Assembly: GCF_031877795.1 (NCBI RefSeq)
Contig: NC_133935.1
Coordinates: 51,403,330-51,467,329, forward strand
DNA length: 64,000 nt
Source of the DNA: Strix aluco
Taxonomy: Eukaryota; Chordata; Aves; Strigiformes; Strigidae
Direction: 5' to 3'
A program made the translations under genes and the position numbers. This document shows, one piece after another, positions 22,211 to 35,600 of this stretch (positions within the stretch are counted from its first letter, which is position 1; each line of letters begins with the position of its first letter). Below the pieces are notes generated by a model that saw only the letters and a program-made list of their open reading frames with translations, was not told where the DNA came from and made no database searches.

Positions 22211-24129
22211 GTGTGAAAAAGTAATTCTACACATTGCCATTTGTCTAGACTCAGCTGAACAACGGGCATCAGTTCATCATTTAGGCGTTCATTTTTGGCT
22301 TTGGTAGCTTGGTTGGGATGATTTGTGTTTAGAGTTAAACATCCTGCTGAATCAGGGGCATAGAGGTGTCCCCTGGTACAAAAATATTGTAGTGACATGA
22401 TCTTTGTCAAGAAACCACTCTTGCGTTGATGAAAGCTGGGAGGGTATGGTGTGGTTGTGGTATTATTACATTATTGTATTTTAGTAAGATTCTTCTGCAC
22501 AATGCCTTGGTACCGAGTGAGGAATTGTCACTGCTAAGGTTTGAGGACTGACACACTTTGTTAGTCTAAGATGTGCAAAACTGGCAATCTGCTGAAGGAA
22601 GAGGCTGAAGGTGACAGAGATGTCTGTTTGCAGATCTAACCTGACATCCCACAAGGTACAGTGCCTGTCGAGAGCCTGGATTGTAGCTCTTTGTTAGAAA
22701 ACCTCTCCCATTAAACGAGCCTCTGGGAAAGCTGACAGTGAGCACTTCGCTGCAGGACTTGGGGAGGAGGTGTGAGGATGGCTCTCGACTGCCCCTTCAG
22801 CTGACGGCAAAGGCTGGGGCAGAGACCAGCACCTGGAGAGGATGGGGTGGCCAGGAGACAAGACTTGGCAAAGACTACAGCTTCCCAGTGAGGAGACAAT
22901 GATACCTCAAGAAAGAGAGAGTCCATCTCACGCAGAGAAGTGAGAATGTTATCAGGCACAGACTGAGCAAACTAGTAGAGGTGGATAATGCATGTCCCAG
23001 AAACAGGGCACTAAAGTTCCCGTGGGAATGAAAAGGGAAAAGAAGGAAAATAGTGGGATGACTACCTTGGAGATCTGAAGGCTAACATAAAAAACATGAA
23101 AAATGAATTGGAAAAATTTAATTCACAATCAGAATTATTACTTAACTGATTTGGTAGATTAGTGGACATGATACGTTTATGATTTATTTTGGGCAGGGAG
23201 AGATGAAGAAGCATATTTCCTAGGTCTGCGAGGTGGTTGTGTATGCCTGCTGTGAACACCAGCAGCTGGAGGCAACAGAGCTGCTGGATGTCTTTGAGCA
23301 TAAAAGAGGAGGGGAAGAAGCCCTGCTGCAATGGATATTATTTGGTTCTTGGAGAGGGAAAGGCTCCTTTTGATCTCATTTCTGCCAAGCGAAGAGGAGT
23401 TGGTCCAGAGGATGAATGGAGAAGGCAAACCCTGTGACAGGGACCATAAGGAGTGGTATTCCTGACATCTAGAAAGGGAAGAAAGGAAAGCAGTAAAATA
23501 AGAATAAAGAATTTGAAGAAAAGGAGCATCACTCAACTTGGAGGATTGAGAGAGAAGTAAGGCAGAAGGAAAAAGGGATGTTTAAAGGAAGCTCTTAAAA
23601 AGGCAGCCTCAAAATGACAGATTATTTCATACAAAGAAGATACAGGAAGTGTAGTAAGAAACCACTTTTGCTAACTCAGGAGTTTTTCAGTGACCTGAAA
23701 ATTATTTGGCGTGGAAAGTAGGTCAAGTTGCTAAGAAGATATATGTAAGACTACCACAAACCTACAAGGACAAAATCAGAAAGACCAAGGCATAAAATAT
23801 AATAGAATTAACACAGGAGGTAACAAGAAAAAAGAACAGAAAAAATATCTTGAAAGAACATTTGCTAGAATAGGAAGGCAAGGAGACAAGTGATTCACTG
23901 CTAAGGGCAAAAAAAGGTTAATATCGTATATAGATCGGAAATGAGGGAAGAAACAGTAGGTTTCTTTATATTGGCTGTGGCACTGCTTTTGACTTTGCTT
24001 CCCAGGGGAGTCTCATAAACAAGTTAAGGAAACAGTTATATTGGAAGCCCTGTGAAATTATTGTACAACTGGCTGGAAAGCCATACTTCTAGAGAAAAGG
24101 ACAAGTAAATCTGTGCTAGGATTTCTCCT
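22211..24129. other. Intergenic DNA, no gene recognised
   Basis: Purine-rich plus strand, especially 22,740-24,000, with many AG/GAA runs. The overlapping minus-strand frames near 23,062-23,536 are pyrimidine-rich translations of this and have no domain. The last few hundred bases may already belong to the old LINE fragment that follows. Confidence 0.45.
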
Positions 24130-24905
24130 GGGTCTGGTATTATTCAATATTTAATGGTTTGGACACTAGACAACGTACCTCCCTTGTACAAGACACAAGC
24201 TGGAGGACATGATTGGAATTCAAAACTATTCTGAAAAATTGAAGTGGTCTGGAATAAATAGCTTAGCTAGTAAAATTCACAGTATGAATACAATGTGGGA
24301 AAAGGTGGACTAAAGAACTGCTTTTTAGTAAAGGCTCTGGGATGCACAAGAGCATGTGGGTGCATGTGACCCAAGTCAGTGACATGCTGCTGTGAAAATG
24401 TAACTTCATAGCAGGATGCACAAAGGAGCTGTATGGAAGGTATATTCTGCCTTGCTTGTCACTGGTAACAACCCAGATCTACTTTAAGAAAGATGGGGTC
24501 AGTTTGAGAGAAACCAGGGCAGAAGCAGCAAAATTAAAGGCCGAGAGTCCACTATCTCGAAGGTGAGACTGAGAGCACTGGGGCTGCTTAGATAAGAGAA
24601 AGCTGAGGAGAAATATAGTAACAGCTTCAACATTTGTAAAATTGTTCTACAGGATCACAGGATGAGAACGAACACTCTTTAAAAGTGCCACATGGAAGAT
24701 TTGAACAACACAGGTTTCAAATAACTTAGCACCAGGGCTGTCTGCAAGGGGAGCTGCAAGTCGGGGGCATGGGCATAGGGGAATCTCAGGTTAGACCAAC
24801 CTCTGCCAGGGATGACCTGGCAGAGCTGAGTGTGTCCTGGGGCAGGGGGTGGACTACACAACCTCTCAGGTACCCTGACAGGCCTGTTTTCTAATTTCTG
24901 TGGCG
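24130..24905 (+). mobile_element. Ancient, heavily diverged CR1-like LINE fragment
   Basis: Several blocks fall in CR1 order: GGTCTGGTATTATTCAATAT (RT motif B tail, 'GxVLFNI'-like) near 24,133-24,153; GAGAGCACTGGGGCTGCTTA, then GATAAGAGAAAGCTGAGG (the block for '[13 protein letters not shown]') near 24,570-24,610; and a 3' end with TGGACTACACAACCTCTCAG, then GTACCCTGACAGGCC. Each is substantially mutated and the frames are destroyed. This is much older than the 20.6-kb copy. It may belong to a related CR1/L3 lineage. The left boundary is uncertain. Confidence 0.55.
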
Positions 24906-26639
24906 ACTTAAATGTTCCCTGTAATGAGAATGGTTGTCACAGAGAGATTTCACAGAATTGACATTTTTCCCTGTTAGAATCATAACTGCATCTGCAAGAG
25001 GAGTGACCAGAATACCTAATGACTCATCCAGTTAAAAATATCTTAAGGAGAAGAAAAATGAGAGCACTTAACATCATCTAATGCAGCCTTGAGGGGGCAT
25101 AGGAGCAGATTTATTTTCCAAATGTGACACGTGTAAAAATGGCCTATTTCAGACATAAACAATAAGTCTGTTACACTGATATTTTAAAGATGAGAAAATA
25201 TTTATCAGAACATAATTTTAAAATTAAGGTATTGGCTCATCAGGGTTCATTCCAATTAAATATAGGCCATAATTTGAAAAGACAATAATCCAAGTATCTG
25301 TTCAACAATGGGTTTAGATCCGTGGGGATCTAAAAGTGGGGATCCTGATTCTGCTACATCAAACCCACATCAAAATAGTGTTGTCTCCAAGCACTGAGCC
25401 AGGCCTATGTCCTGTTTAGGACCAGATGGGATGGTGGTGGGCACGTACTAGAGATGAGCCAGTTGGGTTTGTGCTTTGATTTTGACCAAAATTATATTTG
25501 ACTCTTACAGTGAAAATTGACTGGAGCAAGACATTTATTCTGATGTCCTGTTTATTCTCTATGTGGAAAAAACCCAAACCTCTGCCTCTTTCCAGTTATG
25601 TAGTACATATGCACATATTGCCACTTACATGCTTACACAAAATATTTTGATAACTCTCTGTAATAAAGATCCACCTAAGTGTAGGGAAGGATTGAATAAT
25701 CAGAATCAGTAGACTGAAGCTGAAAACATGTCTTACACATCAGTCATGTGTGAGCAGCTCCTATCTGAAAGAATGGATTTTTTTTAAAAAAAAAACAAGC
25801 TGAGAAAGACAGATGGAAATCATGTCCCTGCCTTACTACGGAATTTTGCTACAGGCAAATATTGTTATCATGATTATCTATACCAAAGCAAAATGCAATA
25901 GCTTATGTAGTTTCAACAACTCAAACAGAATTCTTCATTAGGAAATTATCTGGAGAGTTGTTTTAGGAGATGAAAGCCATGATCTTAACCTTTTATTCTC
26001 ATTCTCTTTTCCTCATGTCAGCTGTGTAGATGGATAACTTCAAAGATAATCTCTTGAACTATATCTGCTACAAGTCCAGATCTTATAAAAGCATGGTGCA
26101 TTTGTAAGTTTAGGCACAGCAAGTATTCCCATCGATTTCAGTGGACTGTCTGGTATATAAGGATAAGTGTAGCACAAATCCTGGTATGGTTAGAGCCTTA
26201 CAATGGTCCTTATCCTTACTGGAGAGGAGAATAATGCCTTTTCTTCCCAAAATCACTGGTCATAAACAAGTTAGCTTTTTATTGCCTCATATATTCCCTG
26301 GCAAAAGAGATGATCAAAGGCTAGCAAAGATCCAGGAAGCACTAGCTATAGCCATGCACATTATTTATGATGTATACATGTGAGTAACCTGAGTCCCCCA
26401 CTAAGAGGAGACTGTTTTTTTCCAAAGTTGGGAAATTATTTCCAGCAAACCGCTCTCAAACTCCAAAAAAATGTAGATGTCCTTATAAAACACAGACTCG
26501 CACCTTGATGTCCAGCTAGGACCAATCTCACAGAATAACCTTCATTTCTCAGACATGGAGAAGGTGCTGTCAGCATCTTGGAAAGGCAGCAGAGATGAGG
26601 GGACACAGGGCGGGCAGTGTAACATGGGGCCAGCTGCTC
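24906..26639. other. Intergenic AT-rich DNA, no gene recognised
   Basis: Nothing coding. An adjoining T8/A10 tract lies at 25,778-25,795. Two near copies of GTGGGGATC lie at 25,320-25,350. Near 26,130-26,147 a CCCATCGATTTCAGTGGA segment resembles the 'cccattgacttcaatggg' core of an ancient sauropsid repeat (pattern recognition only). Confidence 0.5.
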
Positions 26640-26780
26640 GGGGGGGCTGAGACCCTCCATCCCAGGAGGCGCTTGGCAGAGCCATGGCTGACTTGATCAC
26701 CTTGGTGTGGGAGTCCTGCCTCAAGTGGGGGGTAGCTGTGTGACACTCGGGGCCCTTTTACCCTACATTTCTGTCATTCT
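26640..26780 (+). mobile_element. Diverged CR1 3' end
   Basis: The order GAGACCCTCCATCCCAGGAG, GAGTCCTGCCTCAAGTGGGG and finally TTTCTGTCATTCTATGATG follows the CR1 3' UTR plan: 'ctccatcct-ggagg', then 'gcctgag-gggggttgga', then the ATTCTATGAT terminal unit. It is strongly diverged. The region just upstream from about 26,430 is GC-richer than its surroundings and may also be part of it. Confidence 0.55.
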
Positions 26781-29590
26781 ATGATGAATACTGGAGCAAG
26801 AAAGGTAGTTTGAACCAAAACCACAAAGGACATTACCTTTGCACTTCCAAAGGGTTGTGTGTGCGCTTAACAGGGTTATCAACTTCCCAGGATGGCTGTG
26901 CATGTATCTGCACTTCAGATAAATGCAATGGGACTGTTACTCTGTGCTCTTAAATATGAGAAAACATTTGCTGATTGTCATGCAGATTCTAAGGGCTTTG
27001 GACAGCAGGACATATTTTGATGATTGTTTGCTTCTGGATCACTTGTGGTGCTGCCAGCATCATTGCTTGGTTGGGTCCATCCTCTTGCCAGGTAGTCAGT
27101 AGGGAGGATAAAGCAATGGCCAACATTATCGTGGCCTCTTGCACTGTTTGAAAGGAAAAGAAGTAATATTAAGCCAAGAAAGTTTGGGTATCTATTACAG
27201 TAGATAATATCCCAATGAAACACATGTATTAATTATTAATACAAATGGCATCAGATAGCAAAAATTTGTGCATACAAAATTGACTTATATTTACATTTGA
27301 AATGGTTTTGTTTTCTCCAGCATGAATGTTTGTCTTTAATAGCCTATTAGTGTTTAGTTAATGCTACATTAGCTGATTTTTAATGTACTGAACTAGCAAC
27401 AAAGAAATCACAATCCAGACATTACCTCAAGAAGAAAACGCAGAAAGAATCATGCATGGGAAAGAGGTGCTTACTTTTTCTCTTTTCACTGTCTCATCAG
27501 ACAAACTTCATTAGAAATACAGTCTATAAAATAATGCTCAACACATTACAGAAGATCATGTCAAGAGTAATTTTGTAGTGTGATAGCAAGGGAATTAAAC
27601 GAGCCATTCTCATTAACAATAACAAGTGTTCAACATCTAATCACCTATATACTATCGGAAAATTTTACTCTGAATGAGCATGTCAGCATTTTACCCCTTT
27701 TTTGTAATGAGTTTGCCTACTCAGGAGAGAGAAAGAATTTTAATGAAATGCTAATGCAGTACCTGTAGCTTTATTTGCAATTTTACATAAAATTTTTTAA
27801 ATTAATTATTTAAGAGAGCTATACATAGGTGATATAAATATAGTAAACACTTATTTAATCTATGGATAGTTGATAGCATCTAGACTGCATTGAACTATAT
27901 AGGCCTCCATAGAGATGGTTACATTAAGGTTATGTGATGTAACAGCCAAGGCTGATGTAAGTCATGCTAATAGGAATTTGAATAAAGGGGAACTGTAAGT
28001 AGCAAATAATGTCAGAGACGACAGGTATGAAGAGACTTTCCTCCACAAAGCCTGGCTACGAGTAGCCTGATTACAAATTAACAGTCCAGATAAACTGCTA
28101 ATGGTGTATGGGCTGAGGCGGTGGCAGGGTTGACATAAGTCCCTGGCTGAGACGCTCCCCCAAGGCGCAAGGGCCAGGAGCAGGGAGAGGTGCTGCATGG
28201 CATGAAGACCACGGCCTCCTCCACAACGATGTGCTGGATGGCCAGCTTCCAGCCAGTGACTGAGCAAACTAAGAAAACAGAATCCACTGGAATTAAGACA
28301 TTTTTCTATCATACTAAAAAACTGTGTAGATGCATAGTGTATGTATATACACACTTTACTCTTTATTTGTATGCTTTACTCTTTATTTACTTAATGAGCT
28401 GTATGCTCAAGATTTTCATGAAGACTTTTAAGTACATTACTTCTTAATACTTGTTTCTCTGGGGAAAGATCATTGATTTCTCCTCATTTATATTTAATTT
28501 TTCCTGTATGTCTATGTTACGTCTTAAATGACTGCCACTAAAACACAATCTTTGTTCATGAAAGGTAGGATTTCTGCCACTTAATTTTAGTCTCGTAGAG
28601 TTTAGTATCTTGTCTGTGCTCGTTGTCCAGGTTCTGTCTATTATCAGTGGAGAGACAGAGGCCTCTCCAGGGGGCAACTCATTTGATTTGTCTCAGATGC
28701 CTTCTTTAGACCTCGATGAATCATTCAGTTATGGGAGGGCTTATATCCCTCTGCTTTGATTTTAGAGAATGCCTGTCTAACTCCTTTATACCCAGTGCCT
28801 AGCTTTTAGATGACCGAAGTCAGGAGAGATGGATTTCATCTCTTCCTGCTATGATGATGCTCCTCTACAGAGATGGTTGCTTTAGAGGTTCATCCCACAT
28901 GGTTGCTGAAATAAGCCATGAAATGTATTTTCTCAGAAGGGGACATACAGTTAATATGGTCTCCTTGATTTTCACTGGCCGTATTGGCTTGATAAAATTT
29001 GCATGGTGGTCAAAACCATACAGTGGCAGGGCTCAGATCCTATTTAAAGGACTTCTTCATGGCCTTGACTCTTAAAATCTCCCAGCATGCAGCTACATGC
29101 ATATGCAACATGACCTGTGGAGCTGTCAGGGAAGTAAGTTATTTCTGTAGAAACTGCTTCTTTTTGGAGAGGCTCTGTGAAGGACTGGGTGGGATCTCCC
29201 TCAATCCAGAGCCTTTCCAAATGCTTCAGTTTCACCATCATGCCACATGTGCAGTAACGTACCTCACAGCCTTTTCTGGAGGGGAAGACGGTAGTTAAAA
29301 TTATAACCTAACCCATATAATGAATGGGCTCCCCTGGCTGATAAATAAGCATAAATGAGTTGTAATTATATGATGATCTTTCTTATAGTGATTTCTGCCT
29401 GGCAATAGCAAAGTATTTCACAGACTTCAGGGCAAAATTCATTCAGTTCAAGGATGCAATGTAAGGTCTATGTACTGCTTTGTTTTCACTCATGCATTCT
29501 AAATAACACTTAAGGAGCACTTCAGATGTGCAAAGGTCCTGGCCTGGCCTTTTGACTTTCACTGACTAATCTAGGATCAAACTGCTAAAC
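26781..29590. other. Intergenic AT-rich DNA with one GC-richer island
   Basis: Mostly AT-rich with no gene. A tandem-like repeat of CTTTACTCTTTATTT lies at about 28,353-28,390. A distinct GC-richer block of about 170 bp stands out at 28,090-28,260 and is discussed under findings: on the minus strand it holds a short frame with a hydrophobic, signal-peptide-like start and an acceptor-like sequence upstream, but no known family is recognised. Confidence 0.5.
27962..28198 (-). CDS. Doubtful small ORF, 78 codons, signal-peptide-like start
   Basis: Starting from the ATG at 28,198, the first about 18 residues are Met-Gln-His-Leu followed by a leucine/alanine-rich stretch and then Ser-Val-Ser-Ala, which looks like a cleavable secretion signal; a few Cys follow. 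The surrounding 170 bp is GC-richer than the neighbourhood. The frame continues in the 5' direction to 28,354, so the start is a guess. No family is recognised, the second half looks non-coding in composition and there is no homologue I can name. It is most likely a chance frame. Confidence 0.12.
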   Translation of the reverse strand: MQHLSLLLALAPWGSVSARDLCQPCHRLSPYTISSLSGLLICNQATRSQALWRKVSSYLSSLTLFATYSSPLFKFLLA

Positions 29591-29617
29591 GGGGGGGGGG
29601 GGGGGGGGGGGGGGGGG
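29591..29617 (+). repeat. 27-base uninterrupted G run
   Basis: Twenty-seven consecutive G, followed by CGG. It can form G-quadruplexes of many registers on the plus strand. Homopolymer G of this length is unusual in vertebrate DNA and is hard to sequence, so the true length may differ. The 80 bp to its right (TTTAAGGTCATTGCAAAGTA and on) vaguely resemble the 3' part of a MIR-type SINE. Confidence 0.9.
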
Positions 29618-32600
29618 CGGTTTAAGGTCATTGCAAAGTATGCAAAGTACAAGGAAGGTCTGAGAATAGAAGCCAGTTCTTCTTGGTTCCTAAACCCAAA
29701 GACTTTAGGTGCCCTTATACATAAAGATACTCACTTCCTATGCCAAAACTGTTAAACGTCTTCCATAAAAGTTTTCCAGACCTCTTTTGAAAGCACTTCT
29801 ACAGATTTCAGGAGGTTCTTAATACCTTGTTAACATTTTTGCAAATTGATCTCTGATGGCTTTCTTCCCTCATTATATATTCCACAGCTGCTGTCTTGAC
29901 AAGGCAAACAGCAGGAATCTGCTTGTCTTTGGGCTCCCTTTACTCTCACAAGATGCATTTCATTCATACAGAGATGTAATAAACAACCTTCTGGCTTCTC
30001 TATACAAGCACACCTTCTAACTGATCATTACCAGAAACAACAGGGTGTTCTCCCTAACAACAATTTCATTTGCATTTAATTATGCCGTATTAGGCAATAT
30101 TGAAGGTGACACTAGAAGAGGTAAAATAGTTCTGTATTGATTCAGGAAGATGGTAGCAGTTCAGTTGTTTTTAACGAGGTAGACTGTGGTATGTGGATGT
30201 TTCCAGATGCTTATGTAGCTTCTCCTGAGAAGCAGGAAGTTGGCTGGTTTTCACTTGCAGTGTAACCAGGATGTTCTAAACTTTCTCATTTGCAGGGACC
30301 AGCTCCATTTACCTTCATCTAATTCCAGGTGGGGGATTTTTTCCAGCCTATCTCTTATTTTCCTAAGCAACCATTACTGTGTAACTCTATAGGAAACAGA
30401 CTTCATGCTAGCTTTCTACTGATGATGCTTTTGGTAAGATAACCTTCTTCAGTAGAGATGTAAGCTACAAAGTAAGGTTTCCTTTAAAGCAGTTTATCTC
30501 TTACCTTTCCTTTATGATCAGTGATCCAACAGGTCTCTTCTATTGGAGCCTTATCCAAAGCCTGCTAAAGTCAGTGATCTTCCCATTGATGTCGTCAGTA
30601 TTTGTCTCCCTTGGCTAATGACTCAAGTCATTTAGTACTTAAAACCCCATGAAATCAATGAGTTTGTAACAGTGAGTCATCCCTATTATTTGTTTATTAC
30701 AATATCAAAGACCTAGAGAGCCCGGGTGATCCAGAAGCAGCACCCCGCCAGGTTGCTGGAGTATGTCTGTCCCATGACAGAGGAGCAATCCCTTGCCACT
30801 GCTCCCTCTCTGATTTCCAGCAGAACTTACCTTGCTGATAGACATTTTCCCCACCAAAGCCACAGATTCAGTTATTGAACTTTGACGTCATTCGCGCACC
30901 ATATGGTGTATGTGTAGTGGAAGGAGAAGCAGAACTGCACCCAAGGGTGTATGAGCACTGAATGCAGCTGTAGAGGTACGGCAAGTTTGCAGGATCTGCT
31001 GCTTTTCTGCCATTTCTCAAACAGTACTTGTTACATATTACTCCCCATTCTCAAAGACAAATAAAATAGCAAACAACTTTAAAGAGTAGTTCCACTGAGT
31101 ATTGCTGTTAGAAGAATAATTTTTAAAATGTATCAGAAGGATTGGGATCCAAAAAAAGTCTGTATTTTTAATGGTGTGAATATGAATGAGAACTCAGGAA
31201 CACAGCAGACTTGCATTAGGAATATTCATGCAGGAAAACTCAGTATAGTAAGTGAAACAGAAAATATGTTCCCATGTGAAACAAAGAAGAATTCTTTCAG
31301 TTTATAATCATACTCTCTTTACTAAAGTCTGTGATCAAGTGCATGACTGAGTATTACTCTGTATATGAGATATAAAATTTCTTCAGACCATTTGCAGGGT
31401 AACCAGGAGTGCCTTAGTTAGAAATGTGTTATAATTTTGCTTTTTTATGAGCTGTGGTGGCTCAACAAAGGAATCGGGAACAAATTCTATAACTTCTTTC
31501 ACACAATGTAAGTAGCAGCTTTCTTCCAGCGAGTTCTGGCCTGACATTTACTTCAAGAAAGTACTTATCTCTGGGAGCATACCAGGAAGGAATCTATAAA
31601 AATACATTTGAGGATCTTGTCAAATTAAAAGTGGGCGACAAAGAACAAGTTTCTGCTGATACATCAGTGCATTCCAGAAACATACCCTGTTGGCCAGCTG
31701 TGTGTTCCCCATATCAGATAAAGAGAGAGATTATTCCTGACTTTTATCTTTAAACGTATGGGTCTATTTTCCCTGTAGCTTTCCTGTCGCTGCAATTTTC
31801 TGTAAGGTTCAGAGAGAAATTCAGCATGTATTTCAAGAGAAGAAAAGCCATCTAGTTCTTTCTTAGGAAATATGTGTTGACCTCCAGTTGGCCCAGACAT
31901 ATGTGCACAGAAGAAGCAGGGTTTTACAGCGCAGGAAGTCAAATCAATAGAGAGCCTGTTTCAGAATTAGCAAACAAAGATTTAACTCCTATAAACTTCA
32001 GTTCTAGAGGCGCTTGTAGAAAGGAAATGGAAATTATTAGACAGCTTTAATGACAACAGAAAGTGTTTTCCTTACAGTCTTTTGTATGCCATAATCACAT
32101 GTACATGCTTATATTTATATACTTCACATTCTTGCTCACTTACCTTATTCTTTGTGTGGAAAGAGAACAACAGACATAATAATGGTGTGTTGCAATAGCA
32201 AGGTGTGAAAGAGTAAAATCTGCATTCTAGTGGCATGTAGCTAGAAAGCTGTGAGCCAGACAGACTTGGTGAATACAGCAGATCTGAGGGAGCTCAAGAT
32301 GTGCTCTGCTCGTCCTGGACTGACTCGTTACCCTCTTGCCAGATGTAGGCCAGCTCTGACATTCAAGGGAGAGGTTCTGAACAGCTTTTAAAGAGGCTGA
32401 TGGTGAGATGAGAAAAAATCATCCAAGCACCTAGGTGTCCACTTTAGCGTGACTGAATCGCTCTCTAGGCCTTCTCTCCTCTGCACTGAATAAATGTCCA
32501 CTGACTTCAGTGGGAACTTACAGGTTGATTCAGTTGCTTAAACTTAGGCATCAAATGCAACTTAAACGAGATGCACCAGGTTACCCCACCTGGCTTCCCC

Positions 32601-35600
32601 CACCACTCCAGAAGGACATGGGACTCCCATGGATCACAGCTGCCCAGCCCGCATGGGTAGGTGGCTCAGATAACCACAGCTCAGCAGACGAGCAACTCTT
32701 GTTGCTCCAAAAACATGTAGTCAAACAACTGCATAATGCCCTTAGCTCACATGCAGATGTTTAAATTTGGAAGTCGAAGTTTGAAGAGAATTAGATGAAC
32801 CCAACTCAGCCTGTTTCTGAATTGTAGCCAGGGACGTGCCAGAGCACTGTTAACTAATTATGAGCTTTTATTTCAGTGCCTACAGTGCAGAACTAGACTG
32901 GGTTTACTGAGGTTTCAATGCAAACCAAATGTAGGTGCCGTGCAGATTCCTGGCATGACTGCTGAGCTTTGTGGATAATGGTTTTTACTCATTTTATAGA
33001 GTAGAATAGATATGACATGATATTTTACAGGGACTTAGAGACAAATCCCTGCCCCAAGAAGCTTAAAAGATGTAAGGAGTTTAAAATGGATTAATTTCTA
33101 TTGCTTGTGGAAACTTTAAGGTGTATAGCTTTTGCTTCTCTGTTCATTTTCTACCCAACTAACCCTTATCTTTCTCTGAGAGCTGACACATAATGTGCTA
33201 TCAGTTCCTGAAGAGCTGAAGCTAGTTACAATCTGCATTGCTAAAACCAGTGCATTGAACTAAGATGTGTCTTTTAAACACAAACAAGTTGGTAGAAGGT
33301 TCTGGGAAACGAAGTAAAGCAAAAACTGGACCTTTAGTGGAAAACAATCCTGAAAGTGACTGGGAAAGAAGTGCAGATGGAAACTCTCACAGGCGCATGC
33401 AGGCTGCAGTGTAGTCCATTCCTGTGCTGAGCTGACAGTCCTCTGCAGTGTCTGCAATCTCTGTTACTTACGGCTTAACATGTGCGGAGCCATAGAAGGA
33501 AAGTGCTCTTTATTTGCCGGAACAGCTAAAGAGGGCCTCAGCACATAGTATGTTACTCTAAGGTCTGGGTAGCAGTCAGCTTTTTAAAGAACTCCATAAA
33601 TAGACCTGCTTGTCAAAGACATGAAAAAGGTGCATTGTGGAGGTACAACACCTATAGAGATCCAAGTCAGGTACACAGGAGAAAGCTTTGGCCAGCAGCA
33701 GCCAGTCTCAGATTTGCTGAAATGGCAAGGGTATTGTAATTAAAGTGTGAATTTTCAATTTTGTCATATTCATCATTTGAATCTATATTTAAATAAGTGA
33801 CGCAAGCAATATGTGCCTCTACCTCAGAGTAACTTCCTTTCCTCTCTCCTCTCCCTCTTAAAGCAAAAGTAGCCAAGAGCAGATTGAAGAAAACATTACA
33901 AAATATTTCCTAGTCAAGTATTCAAACGCTTTTAAAAGTTAATTTGATTAACACTTATTTTAAGCCATTTGCCGTTCAATAACTCAGGGTTTTATCTGAC
34001 AAAATGCTCATTTAAGGTGAATTGAAACCTTTCATGTTTCAATAGAAATAGAAAGCAAGTGTCAGCAGACCAGAAAACCTCACAAGCGTCTGACAGCACT
34101 CTTCAGGACTGCAAACTGCCTACAGTCACCTTCACCTTCACAATAACCTTGAGAGAAATTTGCAAGCTGATGACAACTGTACTTTCAGAATATTTTGTAT
34201 GGAGAAACATAACTTTCACCAAAGCCCAAGGCAATCATGACCTAAGCTGTAGGACACCGCTACAGGCACACATCCAATTACCTTGTGTGTAAGTTATCAT
34301 TAAAAAATAAAGATTTATAAGTAAATAAAAGAAATCTAACAATAATCTTATTTCAGAAATTATTCTTAGAAAAAAATCTTTTATCTAGCCAGGATTTTAA
34401 GGGACAATGTTCTGATCTTTTTTTTTTTTGTCTTTCCCTAAACTCCCACCCTCTGAGCAAAATTGTCATGACATTTTTCAGCATCTTCTGTCAACAAAAT
34501 AGAGAAAACACAATGCGCCTTTATCTACCTACACAACAAAGTAATGGCCCTAGAAGTGGAGTACTGCATACCAAATACTCATATAAATTTGCTCATAATC
34601 AATCCCCCAAAGTGATTAACATTTTGGATAATTAATACATTCAAGAAAATTACAATCTGTTCAAACACAATTCATGAAAAAAGCCTAAGACTGCCAAACA
34701 AGTTATTCATTATAAATTATTGCTCTGTTGGTGCAGTTACTTCACATAAAATGAAGCACTCAACCCTTCAAGAACCAAATGTTTCACTACCCTTCTAATG
34801 GGTGGCAAACAGATGAAATGAAGCACACAGAGAGAACTAACAGAGGAGAAACTTTGCAGTGATGGGAGATTATTCTCAACATATATGGCATTTTATATAT
34901 TGGGAACACTGAGATTCCTTCTAAGTAGAATAATAAAAAAATAATAAGGTAACACCAGAACAAGGGGGATGCCGAGACCAGAATGAGCGTCAGTATGAAT
35001 TTTCATTAGGCACAGCTGGAAGGTCTGAGAATGTGTTGTGTAACCAAGTCTATTAAAATTAAACAGTGTGATAACTGCTGACACAGCAATTGAGCTGCTT
35101 ATACCAAAGGCAGATTCACAGATAGTGTACAACAGCACACATCCCCAGCACAGACCAGTGAACACCAGTTGATTCAGAGGTCATCAGAAGCATTTTTTAA
35201 AAAGAATCTTCAGAGATTGAAAAATAGGCAATATTGAAAATTACTTAGGTTTATAAACTGCTGCCAAATACTTTGTGGTATATGAATGATAGACTTTAAT
35301 GAAATGTGGCATTTTCTTCTACAATATATTATCAAAAATATCTGGTACAATAAAGGTAATATCTGAGAAGCTTTCATCCTTCCAGTCTTCTGTTAATAAA
35401 ACACAGACACTACTCAGATGTTGCCTTTTAAGTGCAAATCAGAGCAGAGATTCACATTCTTAAGGGTATTTTTACAGTGCTTTGTCCTACTGTCAGATAT
35501 GAAATGTGTGCAGGCTGTAAATGGGTAACTCAAGATATTTCTTCCCTGGGATAATTTCAGTGTGTTTCTATTATTCAGACCAGCTTCCAGGGATACCTAG

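Noticed and set aside
28666-28680. Possible CTCF site around CCAGGGGGCA
   Set aside because: Only the AGGGGGC core matches; the flanking consensus positions do not.
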